From Paraburkholderia tropica (GTDB taxonomy: Bacteria; Pseudomonadota; Gammaproteobacteria; Burkholderiales; Burkholderiaceae): a DNA stretch of 64,000 nt. Where the stretch lies: positions 87,396 through 151,395 of the forward strand of contig NZ_FNZM01000023.1 in NCBI RefSeq assembly GCF_900109265.1, read 5' to 3'. The notes beneath the pieces are model-generated. The model was not told where the DNA came from. It worked only from the letters and a program-made list of their open reading frames with translations, and did not search any database. This document shows, piece by piece, positions 1 through 8,518 of this stretch (position 1 is the first letter of the stretch; each line of letters starts with the position of its first letter). Both the position numbers and the translations under genes were made by a program.

Positions 1-63
1 CGCCGGGACACGCGCCCGCCGGGGACGTGACTCGCGCGGGTTTTCTGCACAGGAAACCTCACT

Positions 64-1098
64 ATGCAAGTCAACGCTTCCCAGTTGAAATCTCTCCTTC
101 TCGCCTACGTGCCCCAGCGACTGCCGGTCATCGTCAGTGGTCGCCCGGGCGTCGGCAAGAGCGAAATCGTCGAGCAGGTCGCGAACGAACTCGATCACGA
201 TCTGCTGATCAGCCATCCGGTCGTTGAAGATCCGACCGACTCGAAGGGGCTGCCGTTCGCGGCACCCGACGGCAAGTCGGCGCGCTTCCTGCCGTTCGGC
301 GACCTGGCGCGCGCGCTGGAGGTGCGCAAGCGCCCGTTGATCTGGTTCCTCGACGATCTCGGGCAGGCTTCCCCGGCAGTCCAGGCCGCGAAGATGCAGT
401 TGCTGCTCTCGCGTCGCATCGGCGAACACACGCTGCCGGACAACGTCACGTTCCTCGCGGCCACCAACCGGCGCAAGGACAACGCGGGCGTGAGCGGCAT
501 TCTCGATCCACTGATGGACCGCTTTGCCACGCACGTGGAGCTGGTCGCGGACATCCAGGAGTGGACGTCGTGGGCACTCGCCCATGGCGTGCCCGCCGAG
601 CTGGTCGCGTTCCTGCGCTTCCGGCCGGACCTGCTCTCCGCGCAGAAGGCCGCGGGCGACATCTCAAAGTCGCCGAGTCCCCGCAGCTGGAACTTCGTGG
701 CCAGAACGATGGGCGTGGTCCCGAAGGATCTGGAACTGATCTCCTACGCGGGTTCGGTGGGCGAGGGCGCTGCGAAAGAGCTGATGGCTTTCATCGGCAT
801 CTATCGCGAGTTGCCGTCCCCCGACGCGATTCTCGCTGCGCCCGATGCAGCCGCGATTCCAACCGCTCCGTCGGCGCTTTACGCGATCAGCGCGGCGCTG
901 GCGATGTACGCGAAAGAGAGCAATCTCGCCCGCGTGCTGGTCTATGTGAACCGTCTCATCGACGCGGGCTGTGCGGAGTTCGCCGCCCTGCTGGTGACGG
1001 ATGCCGTACGCAAGACGCCAGCGCTCGCGAGTACGCACGATTTCATTCGTGAGTGCACTGGCGCTGAGAGTAGTATCGGCAAGCTCATCCACGGCTGA
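64..1098 (+). CDS. MoxR-type AAA+ ATPase
   Basis: A 344-residue AAA+ ATPase of the MoxR/CobS type. The Walker A motif GRPGVGKS lies at residues 26-33 and a Walker B-like LIWFLDD near residues 93-99, followed by a sensor-type AATNRR segment. MoxR ATPases usually act as chaperones with a VWA-domain partner. Here a DUF3150 protein and a zincin/VWA protein lie 5-7 kb downstream on the same strand, so the three probably form one system, split by a methyltransferase-helicase. The ATG at 64 follows AGGAAAC at a good distance. The substrate is unknown. Family assignment is sure; the function in this element is inferred. Confidence 0.88.
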   Translation: MQVNASQLKSLLLAYVPQRLPVIVSGRPGVGKSEIVEQVANELDHDLLISHPVVEDPTDSKGLPFAAPDGKSARFLPFGDLARALEVRKRPLIWFLDDLGQASPAVQAAKMQLLLSRRIGEHTLPDNVTFLAATNRRKDNAGVSGILDPLMDRFATHVELVADIQEWTSWALAHGVPAELVAFLRFRPDLLSAQKAAGDISKSPSPRSWNFVARTMGVVPKDLELISYAGSVGEGAAKELMAFIGIYRELPSPDAILAAPDAAAIPTAPSALYAISAALAMYAKESNLARVLVYVNRLIDAGCAEFAALLVTDAVRKTPALASTHDFIRECTGAESSIGKLIHG

Positions 1099-1120
1099 CC
1101 GGTGCAAGCAGGATATGGCT

Positions 1121-1342
1121 ATGTTCAATCACCGGATTGGGAAGTTCGCGCGTCTCGTGAATGCGACCCACGGTCTGCCAGAGTCTGTTCTGGTCACTAT
1201 CGTGAAAGCTAGTGACCTTCACTCCCCCTCGTATCGCGCTGCAGCGCTTCGACACCTCGTTGCGTGCTCGCCGATTTCCGTCACGCTCGGTTTGCCCTTC
1301 GCCCAACGTCGTCGCCTTGTGCGACGTCATTACGGCGTTTGA
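1121..1342 (+). CDS. Small hypothetical protein (73 aa)
   Basis: A short basic protein not recognised as a family. It begins MFNHRIGKFARLVNATHG and ends in an Arg-rich tail. The ATG at 1121 is preferred because an AGGA ribosome binding site sits 8 nt upstream; an in-frame ATG at 1115 is too close to that site. It starts 22 bp after the ATPase stop and is probably co-transcribed with it. Nothing overlaps it on the opposite strand except shadow frames. Confidence 0.5.
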   Translation: MFNHRIGKFARLVNATHGLPESVLVTIVKASDLHSPSYRAAALRHLVACSPISVTLGLPFAQRRRLVRRHYGV

Positions 1343-1352
1343 TGCACCAATT

Positions 1353-1435
1353 CCGGCGGCGACTCGCCGCCGGAGAACCTCTTAGCCAACGCTTATTTCC
1401 CCTCGCAGGAGCACGCCCCTGCTGGGGCGCGCTCC
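1353..1435 (+). promoter_or_regulatory. Two GC-rich hairpins in the leader of the 1463 gene
   Basis: The first inverted repeat, at 1353-1373, pairs CCGGCGGCG with CGCCGCCGG. The second, at 1408-1435, pairs GGAGC and CGCCCC with GGGGCG and GCTCC around a TGCT loop. A pyrimidine-rich stretch and then CAGGAG and the start codon follow. The same hairpin, pyrimidine tract and Shine-Dalgarno order recurs before many genes in the first 34 kb. Confidence 0.6.
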
Positions 1436-1462
1436 TCCATCCATTTCCGCCAGGAGTGCAAT

Positions 1463-2251
1463 GTGTTTAACGAACTCATCGAACAGTTCAAGGCCGCGCA
1501 GGTTGCTGCTGCCGATGCGTACCATGCCGTGTCTCGCGCTGAGAGGCTTCTGTTTCCCAACGTCGAGTCCTATCTGCATGCAACGAAGACGCGATCGAGT
1601 TACAAGACCGAGCGTGAGCTTTCAAGCTTTTGCAGAGATCTTGCTGCTGCGATCGTGCGGCGAGCATGCAGAAACTTCGCGCCGCCGGGAGGCAGTTTGA
1701 GTATCGCCCGCGAGGACGAACTCGAAGAGTGCGGGATCGACCTGCATGAGGCGCTGGAAAAAGGGGAAGTCCCTGATCTTGACGCGCTGTGGCGCCATCT
1801 GGAACGTAAGTTCTCGGGCGAGGGCGGCGCAACGCTCGCCTACGAGCAGGCAGCGCGCTCGATCATCGACGGGTTCTATCTCAAGCCAAGCTCGGAGATG
1901 AAGCGAACGAGCAGCGGCGTCGTGATCGACATGTCAGCCCAGAGCGAAGAATGCTGGAACCGAAAAGGACAGCGGACCCTGAGTGTGTATGCGCGAGATC
2001 GTGTAAGTGCATGTTTTCGTGGTCTCGCTACCGTGGCGCGAAAGGCAAGCTTCGACGAGCTGGCTTCGCAACTCGCCGACGGGCGGTTTTTGGGGGAGGA
2101 ATACAGCTCGCGCGCGAAGTTGTCCTTCAGCGGGCTCGACGTGACACGGTTCAACGACAAGTGGCAGTGCCGGTTCTCCTTCGCTGTGGGCGATGCGCTG
2201 TCGCTGTTTATCAGTGAGTTCGGCGCAGCCTACCTCTCGACGCGCGGTTGA
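1463..2251 (+). CDS. Hypothetical protein (262 aa)
   Basis: Not confidently recognised. It is a mixed alpha/beta protein with a helical N-terminal half and a C-terminal segment ending in RFSFAVGDALSLFISEFG. The start is GTG at 1463, with CAGGAG placed well upstream; no in-frame ATG lies nearby. It sits between the MoxR ATPase and the methyltransferase-helicase gene, on the same strand. No signal peptide or membrane helix is visible. Confidence 0.7.
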   Translation: MFNELIEQFKAAQVAAADAYHAVSRAERLLFPNVESYLHATKTRSSYKTERELSSFCRDLAAAIVRRACRNFAPPGGSLSIAREDELEECGIDLHEALEKGEVPDLDALWRHLERKFSGEGGATLAYEQAARSIIDGFYLKPSSEMKRTSSGVVIDMSAQSEECWNRKGQRTLSVYARDRVSACFRGLATVARKASFDELASQLADGRFLGEEYSSRAKLSFSGLDVTRFNDKWQCRFSFAVGDALSLFISEFGAAYLSTRG

Positions 2252-2276
2252 TCTGACCGCGCTTCTCTACATCATC

Positions 2277-2313
2277 GGCTCGCTTCGGCGGGCCGTTCTT
2301 CATTTCTACGGAG
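2277..2313 (+). promoter_or_regulatory. UUCG hairpin, pyrimidine tract and RBS before the helicase gene
   Basis: GGCTCGC, TTCG, GCGGGCC form a 7-bp stem with a UUCG tetraloop at 2277-2294. The tract GTTCTTCATTTC and then GGAG follow, ahead of the ATG at 2319. An almost identical arrangement, including the TTCG loop, precedes sbcD at 28228-28245. It may be a transcript-stabilising, attenuating or translational-control element; which one is not shown by sequence. Confidence 0.6.
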
Positions 2314-2318
2314 ATTTT

Positions 2319-5300
2319 ATGCAATTCGGTTTCGATTTTGAGGCCAGGGACTGGTATGCGCCGCTACGACGGATCCAGAGTCTTGGCGCGCTCGATCAAG
2401 GCGTTGCGCATCAGGGAGAACTGGCCGCGGCACGGCGTCGACATCTTGGCCAGTTCTTCACGCCGGAGTTGGTCGCGCGCTACATGTGGGGTTTCGTCGA
2501 GCGGTTTTGCCCGAAGCGCAAGGTCTATGTACTCGATAATTCCATTGGATCTGGTCGGTTGCTTCAGTACGCCGATCCGGAGCGGCATACGATCGCGGGC
2601 GTTGACGTCCACGAACCTGTCGTTGTGGCGTGTCAGGCCGCGTTCGAGGCTGCCGGGTTTTCTGTCACGATCAGGCGCGCCGGGATGGAAGATATCCGGC
2701 CTTCGCGGTACGACATCGCGATCATCAACCCGCCTTTTTCCGTGCATCTCGAATCGCCGCACCTCCAACCTCTCGGATGCACAAGCGCGGGCCGGTATGG
2801 GCCGAACACCAGTGCGCTCTCACATGACTACGCACTTGCTCAGGCGCTTGAGGGCGCAAACATCGTTGTCGCGCTTCTACCTGCCACCATGGCAGAAGCT
2901 ATCGCGGGCGCGACCCAGGCGGGCAATGCCTTCTATTACCGAGCGGCTGCGCGTCTGGCAGGCTACTTCGAGCTGCCAGACGATGCGTTCAGGGAGGAGG
3001 GCGCGACGGTCAGAACAGCGGTGCTTGTTTTCGATCGCTATCGGGTAAGACGGGGCGATTTCGTCCGTGCGTCAGCGGTGCTTAACGCGCCGGCCCCCGC
3101 ACTTGGGTTGCACTGGGAGGAGGGGTTCTTCGACCGCCCGCGCCTGAATCTGCAGACGCTGGACGACTCGGTTCCCGCGATCACCCGGCCGGTCACGGGC
3201 GACTGCCGCGTGCGCGTAGCGCATGACGGTCGTCGCATTCGGCTCGGCTTCGGGTGTGGGTTCACCGAGGCGATGGTGCTCAACGCTATTTTCGATCACC
3301 GGATTTTCTCCTCGGATGGACATCGCTTGCCGACAGGGTTTCGATTCGCCGGACAAGGAAGGCTGGATCTCGAGGCGTATCTCGTGCAGGACGATCCTGG
3401 TGCGGCGTTCGACCAACTGCTCGCGTGCATCCGTGACGCTGGCGGGAATCCTCTCGTCGCGGCGGGGCTGCGCGAGCACCTTCAGCGGCGGCGGCGTCGT
3501 TCGCAACGACAGGGTACGCCGTTGCGCCACGAGGTTTATACGGCCGGTGCGGGGTCGGCGAACTTCGTAACCGGAACCTCGCGAGTCACCCACAAGGTGG
3601 ATGAGCAGCGATGGGCGAGCCCGCTCATCAAGGCGGGTGAGTCCATGACGTTCGAGCGTGATGGCGACGGACGCTATCGATATGTGTGCAACGGGGGCAA
3701 CTACTGGCTTGCGGCCGACGAGCTCAACGCGCGCTTTGCCGTGGAGAACGTCGTCCAGGGCTGGGAGATTGTCCATAAGGGGCTGGCCGGTCGTTTCCCC
3801 GCTCATGCCGCCGCGTTGCGTCGCCGTGTTGAGTCCCTCGGAATCCCGGCGTGGCTTGACTGGGATTTCCAGGTGGATGACCTGATCGAGACACTGATGA
3901 AGCCGACCGGTTGCGTGATCGCGTGGGAGCAGGGCTGCGGGAAGTCGCGGCTTGCGCTCGCGATGATTCTCGCTGCTGGCGTCAAGCATGGCCTGATCGT
4001 TGTCGAGTCGCGGTTGATCGCGGAAATGCTGGCTGAAGCGGCACTCACCCCGATCGATCCGGCGGAGGTGAAGGTCATCGAGTCAGCTGCGGACCTCGAT
4101 GATCTGCGACGCTTCAACCTGATCTCGTACGAGCGGTTGCGCATGGTAGTCGACGCTTCGAAGTCGCGTCGTGCGACCTACGCACATCGGTTGCGTCGGC
4201 GTATCGGGCTGCTGGTGGCTGACGAGGGCGAGCGGCTCGCAAACCCCACCAGTGAGCAGAGCCGGGCGCTGTGGAGGTTATCAGCGCGCCGCCGCTATGT
4301 GCTCACCGGCAGCCCGATCCCCAACTATCCCCGCGATGCGTTCGGCCTGATCGCCTTCTCTGGAGGCGATGGGACGGCCGCACAACCGTACGGATACCGG
4401 CGCGGCTTTCTTGAGCCGTGCTGGCTGACGTCCGTGGAGTATGCGCAGCGTGGCATCGACCGCTTCCGGGATGACTTCGTGGTCACGGAGTGGGTCACCT
4501 GGCAATTTGCGGAAAGCCTGCAGGACGGTGCGAAACGCGAGGTACCGAAGATTGGGAACCTGCCGCAGTATCGCGCGATGCTTGCTCCGCATCTGAAGCG
4601 CCGTCTTGTGTGCGAGCCCGACGTTGCGAAGTACATTCGTGTCGATCCGCCCGCTACCCGTGTACACGAGATTGATTGGGATCGGGATCATCTGGCGGTG
4701 TATCTGAAGGCGGCCGATGAATTTGCGGATTGGTACCGCGACAGACGCAAGGACGGCGGTCGATGCAATCTCGTCACGGTGCTGGCCCGCATCCGTGCCG
4801 TGCACTTCGCAGCCAACTTCCCGCCGTATGGGATGGAAGGGGTTGGCACTGTGCGTGGGCTGACCAGCAAGCAGCGCGCGGTCGTTGAGCGCATGCGCGA
4901 GATTGCCGCCGAGGGCAAACAGGCGATTCTCTTTGCCGAGAATCCCGGTGTGCTCGACCGGATCGCTCAGGAGCTTCAGGCGAGCAAGGTGGAGTCGGTG
5001 CTGTTCCACGGAGGCATCCCGATCGCAAAGCGCGTGAAAGCAAAGGACTCGCGCTTTATCACCGGACTTGCGACGGCGCTGTTGTCCACAAAAGAGTCCG
5101 GTCGCGCAGGCTATAACTTGCCGAACGCCGACTACGTGCTGTTTTATGACCGTTCGTGGACGTGGCGTGCCGAGTATCAGGCGATGCGCCGCGCGCTTCG
5201 CTGGAACCGGAAGGGAACGTTGCAGGTGGAGTACTTCCACCTGCCTGGTAGCATCGATCTCTACCAGGACCAGATGGTTGCGCACAAGCGCGATGCGATG

Positions 5301-5450
5301 CAGGCGGGACTCGACTGGGCCACGCCAGAGATGGAAGACGAAGCGTTTCTGCATATGGATACGCTGCTCGACCAGTTCGTTGAAGATGTTGCCTTGCTAC
5401 ATGGGGAGAAGAAAATTGATATGCGCAAGCTGCTAAAGGAGGCTGCATGA
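2319..5450 (+). CDS. Fused N6-adenine DNA methyltransferase / SF2 helicase
   Basis: A 1043-residue two-part protein. The N-terminal half is an adenine methyltransferase: GQFFTPE at residues 44-50, an SAM-site segment DNSIGSGRLL at 73-82, and the catalytic NPPF at 137-140. The C-terminal half is an SNF2/SF2-type helicase: a Walker A-like EQGCGKS near residue 540, a DEGER box near 630, LTGSPI, and a C-terminal RecA domain with a QAMRRALRW box. Phage DarB-type antirestriction proteins have a related layout, but no nuclease or specificity module is seen. The ATG at 2319 has GGAG upstream; an earlier in-frame ATG at 2193 overlaps the preceding gene and lacks support. Confidence 0.85.
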   Translation: MQFGFDFEARDWYAPLRRIQSLGALDQGVAHQGELAAARRRHLGQFFTPELVARYMWGFVERFCPKRKVYVLDNSIGSGRLLQYADPERHTIAGVDVHEPVVVACQAAFEAAGFSVTIRRAGMEDIRPSRYDIAIINPPFSVHLESPHLQPLGCTSAGRYGPNTSALSHDYALAQALEGANIVVALLPATMAEAIAGATQAGNAFYYRAAARLAGYFELPDDAFREEGATVRTAVLVFDRYRVRRGDFVRASAVLNAPAPALGLHWEEGFFDRPRLNLQTLDDSVPAITRPVTGDCRVRVAHDGRRIRLGFGCGFTEAMVLNAIFDHRIFSSDGHRLPTGFRFAGQGRLDLEAYLVQDDPGAAFDQLLACIRDAGGNPLVAAGLREHLQRRRRRSQRQGTPLRHEVYTAGAGSANFVTGTSRVTHKVDEQRWASPLIKAGESMTFERDGDGRYRYVCNGGNYWLAADELNARFAVENVVQGWEIVHKGLAGRFPAHAAALRRRVESLGIPAWLDWDFQVDDLIETLMKPTGCVIAWEQGCGKSRLALAMILAAGVKHGLIVVESRLIAEMLAEAALTPIDPAEVKVIESAADLDDLRRFNLISYERLRMVVDASKSRRATYAHRLRRRIGLLVADEGERLANPTSEQSRALWRLSARRRYVLTGSPIPNYPRDAFGLIAFSGGDGTAAQPYGYRRGFLEPCWLTSVEYAQRGIDRFRDDFVVTEWVTWQFAESLQDGAKREVPKIGNLPQYRAMLAPHLKRRLVCEPDVAKYIRVDPPATRVHEIDWDRDHLAVYLKAADEFADWYRDRRKDGGRCNLVTVLARIRAVHFAANFPPYGMEGVGTVRGLTSKQRAVVERMREIAAEGKQAILFAENPGVLDRIAQELQASKVESVLFHGGIPIAKRVKAKDSRFITGLATALLSTKESGRAGYNLPNADYVLFYDRSWTWRAEYQAMRRALRWNRKGTLQVEYFHLPGSIDLYQDQMVAHKRDAMQAGLDWATPEMEDEAFLHMDTLLDQFVEDVALLHGEKKIDMRKLLKEAA

Positions 5451-5686
5451 GGCACGACCGGCCGGTGACCGTTCTGGTAGGCGACGGTGTGGTAACCGTC
5501 AAGCGTGAAGGATCAAGCGCTGCGACTGTCGCTGCGATCCTCGGGCGCGTCGAGCGCGAGGGGACCGAGGTGCTTTGTCTTGATCGCCTGGTGCATGAGT
5601 CGCACGAGAACACCTTCTCAGGGTGGTCGGTGAGTGGAGCGGTTACGACGCTGCTCTCACGTCCGATCCAGTCCTCGCAAGCGTGA
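5447..5686 (+). CDS. Small hypothetical protein (79 aa)
   Basis: The start overlaps the stop of the methyltransferase-helicase gene by ATGA, implying translational coupling. An AAGGAGG ribosome binding site lies just upstream. The protein begins MRHDRPVTVLVGDGVVTVKR and has no recognised domain. A strong terminator follows within 15 bp, so this is the last gene of the transcript. Confidence 0.65.
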   Translation: MRHDRPVTVLVGDGVVTVKREGSSAATVAAILGRVEREGTEVLCLDRLVHESHENTFSGWSVSGAVTTLLSRPIQSSQA

Positions 5687-5698
5687 CGAGGTGTTGAA

Positions 5699-5735
5699 AA
5701 AAGGGGGGCGACGGGAATTCCGGCGCCCCCCTTTT
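5699..5735 (+). terminator. Rho-independent terminator
   Basis: AAAAGGGGGGCG at 5699-5710 pairs perfectly with CGCCCCCCTTTT at 5724-5735. The T run on one side and A run on the other suit a bidirectional terminator. It closes the transcript that ends at 5686. Confidence 0.85.
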
Positions 5736-6099
5736 CTATTCCAGCGCCGCCGCGGTGAAAGCTGGCCATTTCTGATCATGATTCGTTCCGACGACGGCGC
5801 GGCGCATGGTTACGATGGGCCTGCATCTCGCGTCTTTTGACGCATCGACCCTGCCGGGCATCACTCTTTCCGGCTAACTGCAGCAGTCCTTTCTTCGCCG
5901 TCTCCCGACGCGCATCTCTTTCATCCACCGACATATCGAGCGAATCGATTCTGGACCGCAGGTGTCGTGATCTGTCGTCCTTCCCGGGCAACCGGTACTG
6001 GACCCCGCTTTCCTTCGTTGTTCGGCCACCGCAAGGGTAGCCCGCATCGCTTTCGCCCTTTCCTGCCTCATTCATCCAATTATTTCTGGAGCTATTTCC
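5736..6099 (+). promoter_or_regulatory. Long structured leader before the DUF3150 gene
   Basis: No credible gene in about 360 bp. It contains successive small hairpins, each followed by a C/T-rich tract. A GCGTC-TTTT-GACGC hairpin followed by ATCGACC (5829-5850) recurs near 25433. Later come a GCCGG...CCGGC stem and a stem near 6013-6033 with a GCAA loop. It ends with CTGGAG before the ATG at 6100. A long 5' untranslated region or promoter is likely. Confidence 0.5.
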
Positions 6100-7014
6100 A
6101 TGAACATCACCGATATCCAATCTCGCGTCATGCTGTGCTCGGTCACCATCTCGTCGTGGGCGGCCCGCCGCTTCGATGAGAAAGTCACCGAGGAGGTGGA
6201 GAAGAACCACGCCACCAAGGGCATCGGCCGCTTCAACAAGCGACTGCTGCCCGAGCACGCGCCGAGCTTCAAGGAAGTGCTGTCGCTGGGCGGTCGCATC
6301 CGCCGCCACTTCTATGACCACACGCTGGAATACAACCAGCTCTCCGTGCGTCTGCTGCCGACCCAGATCTACATGGAGTTCGCGGAGCAGATGCGCCGCA
6401 TGAAGGATGAGTTCGATCTGGCCGTGCAGGTTTTCCTGACCGACTACCTCGACCTCAAGGAACTCGCTCGCGCCGAGATGAACGGCCTTTTCAACGAGGC
6501 GGACTATCCGACGCTCGCGCAGCTTGGCGAGAAGTTCGGTGTTCGCATGTCGGTGCTGCCGTTTCCTGACGCCAGCCAGTTCGGTGTCGATCTGCCCGAA
6601 GACGTGCTCACGAGCCTGCGTGGCGAAATCGATCAGCACGTGATGCGCTCGATCAACAACGCCAGTCAGGACATCGTGCACCGCCTCTACGACGCGGTGT
6701 CGGCGATGGCAAACCGCCTGTACGCGAGCAACAACGTGCGTATGGATGTGGCCGTCAATGTGCGCGAGCTGTGCGGGCTGCTGCCGAAGCTAAATTTCAG
6801 CAACGATCCGCAGCTCGTCCATATTCTCGAACAGGCCAAGCGTCATCTGGCCGTGCACACGGGCAACGACCTGAAGGAATCCGACGTGCTTCGCTCGCAG
6901 GTGGCCGCGAAGGCCAGCGAGATCGAGGAACTCATGGAGGCCTTCATGGGCGGCAAGCCGCAGGTGGCCATGCCGAAGCCGGGCCACGCGCCGCAACTGC
7001 GCATCGCAGCGTGA
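6100..7014 (+). CDS. DUF3150-family protein
   Basis: A 304-residue, largely helical, cytosolic protein matching the DUF3150 type found in conjugative elements and phages beside CobS/MoxR-like ATPases and VWA proteins. No catalytic motif is visible and its biochemical role is unknown. It lies 1 bp upstream of the zincin/VWA gene, so the two form one translational unit, and the MoxR ATPase at the window start completes the usual trio. The ATG at 6100 has CTGGAG upstream. Family assignment rests on sequence character and neighbours. Confidence 0.75.
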   Translation: MNITDIQSRVMLCSVTISSWAARRFDEKVTEEVEKNHATKGIGRFNKRLLPEHAPSFKEVLSLGGRIRRHFYDHTLEYNQLSVRLLPTQIYMEFAEQMRRMKDEFDLAVQVFLTDYLDLKELARAEMNGLFNEADYPTLAQLGEKFGVRMSVLPFPDASQFGVDLPEDVLTSLRGEIDQHVMRSINNASQDIVHRLYDAVSAMANRLYASNNVRMDVAVNVRELCGLLPKLNFSNDPQLVHILEQAKRHLAVHTGNDLKESDVLRSQVAAKASEIEELMEAFMGGKPQVAMPKPGHAPQLRIAA

Positions 7015-7015
7015 G

Positions 7016-8218
7016 GTGAGGATGGATCCCCGCATCTCGAAGCAGCGCACGGCGCTGGTGATGGACCAACCGTTTTTCGGCGTGCTGGCGCTTCGCCTGG
7101 AGGTGGTCGAGGATGCGACATGCAAGACGTTCTGGGTGGATGGGGAATCGCTGGGGTACAACCCGGCATACCTCGCTACCCTCAACGATCATGAGTGTCG
7201 TGGCGTTCTCGCGCATGAGATCCTACATGTGGCGGGCGGGCACTGTTTCCGGCAGGGCCCGCGCGACGCTGAGCGCTGGAACGACGCGTGCGATTACGCG
7301 ATCAACCCCATTGTCAGGCAGGCTGGCATGGCATTGCCGCCAGGTTGCCTCGACGGTCCGCGCTTTCACGGCAAATCGGCAGAGGAGATTTACGCGGTCC
7401 TCACGCAGGAGGCGAGGCAGAAGGAACAGGAGAAGTCTGGCGGCAAACCGGGGGCGAACGCGCCTGGTGGGCAACAGGCACCCGCGAACGGCGCGAACAC
7501 ACCGTCAGCGGCTCCCGATCAATCTTCCGCACCGTCCTGCGGCGAGGTCCGCCCTTACCCGAAGGCCAGCGACAAGGCGGTAAAGGAAGCCGAATGGCAG
7601 GTGGCCACGCTTCAGGCTGCGAAAGCAGCCCAGATGCGCGGCAAACTGCCCGGAGGGCTCACTACGGTCGTAGATGAAGCGGGTGAGGCGGCGGTGGACT
7701 GGCGACCGCTCCTGATGCGCTTTTTCCAGCATCCGACTACGGACGATTGCAGCTTTGCCATGCCGAATCGCCGTTATCTGCATCTCGGCTTCTACCTGCC
7801 AGCGCGCTACTCCCGCTCGTTGGGCACGATCGTCGTTGTCCGGGATTCCAGTGGTTCGGTCTTCGATGAGACGCAGAAGCAGTTCGCGGCGGAAATCCGG
7901 CAGATTGCGGAAGAGCTGCGTCCGAAACGTCTGATCGTGATGGACTGCGATACCCTGGTCACCCAAATCCAGATATTCGAGGAGGGCGACCCGATCGAGA
8001 TAAAGCCGGTCAAGGGCGGCGGAGGTTCCGTGTTCATCGACCCGTTCAGGGTCCTTGAGGAGATGGGCATCACGCCTGACGCGCTCGCGTATCTGTCGGA
8101 CATGCTCGGGCGCTTTCCAGACTTCGACGTGACGTACCCGGTTTTCTGGGCATCCACGACCCCGTTGCGCCGCGCGCCGAAGCCCCCCTTCGGCGAAGTG
8201 GTTTATGTCGATGCCTGA
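7016..8218 (+). CDS. DUF2201-type putative metallopeptidase with VWA-like domain
   Basis: A 400-residue protein with two parts. The N-terminal domain carries the zincin motif HEILHVAGGH (HExxHxxxxH, residues 67-76). An Ala/Pro/Gly-rich linker follows, then a VWA-like domain with a MIDAS-type DSSGS near residue 280. This layout is typical of partners of MoxR/CobS ATPases. The start is GTG at 7016 or ATG at 7022; GAGGTGAGG overlaps both. It immediately follows the DUF3150 gene and is followed by a terminator. Whether it cleaves protein is not shown, although the zinc ligands are present. Confidence 0.82.
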   Translation: MRMDPRISKQRTALVMDQPFFGVLALRLEVVEDATCKTFWVDGESLGYNPAYLATLNDHECRGVLAHEILHVAGGHCFRQGPRDAERWNDACDYAINPIVRQAGMALPPGCLDGPRFHGKSAEEIYAVLTQEARQKEQEKSGGKPGANAPGGQQAPANGANTPSAAPDQSSAPSCGEVRPYPKASDKAVKEAEWQVATLQAAKAAQMRGKLPGGLTTVVDEAGEAAVDWRPLLMRFFQHPTTDDCSFAMPNRRYLHLGFYLPARYSRSLGTIVVVRDSSGSVFDETQKQFAAEIRQIAEELRPKRLIVMDCDTLVTQIQIFEEGDPIEIKPVKGGGGSVFIDPFRVLEEMGITPDALAYLSDMLGRFPDFDVTYPVFWASTTPLRRAPKPPFGEVVYVDA

Positions 8219-8251
8219 CCGAGGTCTGGTCGAGGCTGTCCCCTGCAACCC

Positions 8252-8279
8252 GCCCGGCTTTTGAGTCGGGCTTTTTTTT
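8252..8279 (+). terminator. Rho-independent terminator
   Basis: GCCCG at 8252-8256 pairs with CGGGC at 8267-8271, followed by eight T residues. It lies 33 bp after the VWA gene and separates the first gene block from the transfer operon. Confidence 0.8.
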
Positions 8280-8339
8280 GTCCGCAGCACAACGAAATCA
8301 GCCATCAGCTACGCGATTCGTGTTCGGCCAGGCCGATCA

Positions 8340-8389
8340 AAAGCTTCACAAAAAGTGGAGCTTTCTGCAAAGAGGCCGACAGGCGCCTG
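8340..8389 (+). promoter_or_regulatory. Conserved upstream element, copy 1 (before trbB)
   Basis: A hairpin pairing AAAGCT with AGCTTT is followed by CTTTCTGC, a short spacer and GGCCGACAGGCGCCTG (8374-8389). The last part holds the 14-bp palindrome GACAGGCGCCTGTC. The same order of parts occurs at 19233-19284 ahead of a second operon. It lies about 130 bp upstream of trbB in an otherwise gene-free stretch (8280-8518) and is a candidate shared operator or promoter. Confidence 0.6.
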
Positions 8390-8518
8390 TCACCTCCGAA
8401 TCGACGAACCAGCGCGCGATGGGCTCCTCGAAGGCCAGCGAAGACGTCACGACAAAGCTGCCGAATATAGCGGCCCTTTCGCTCCATCGCGGCGACGGCG
8501 CGCCGGAAAAATACCAGC

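Noticed and set aside
2193..2318. Extended N-terminus of the methyltransferase-helicase
   Set aside because: The in-frame ATG at 2193 overlaps the upstream gene and crosses the UUCG hairpin; the ATG at 2319 has a good ribosome binding site and gives a natural protein start.
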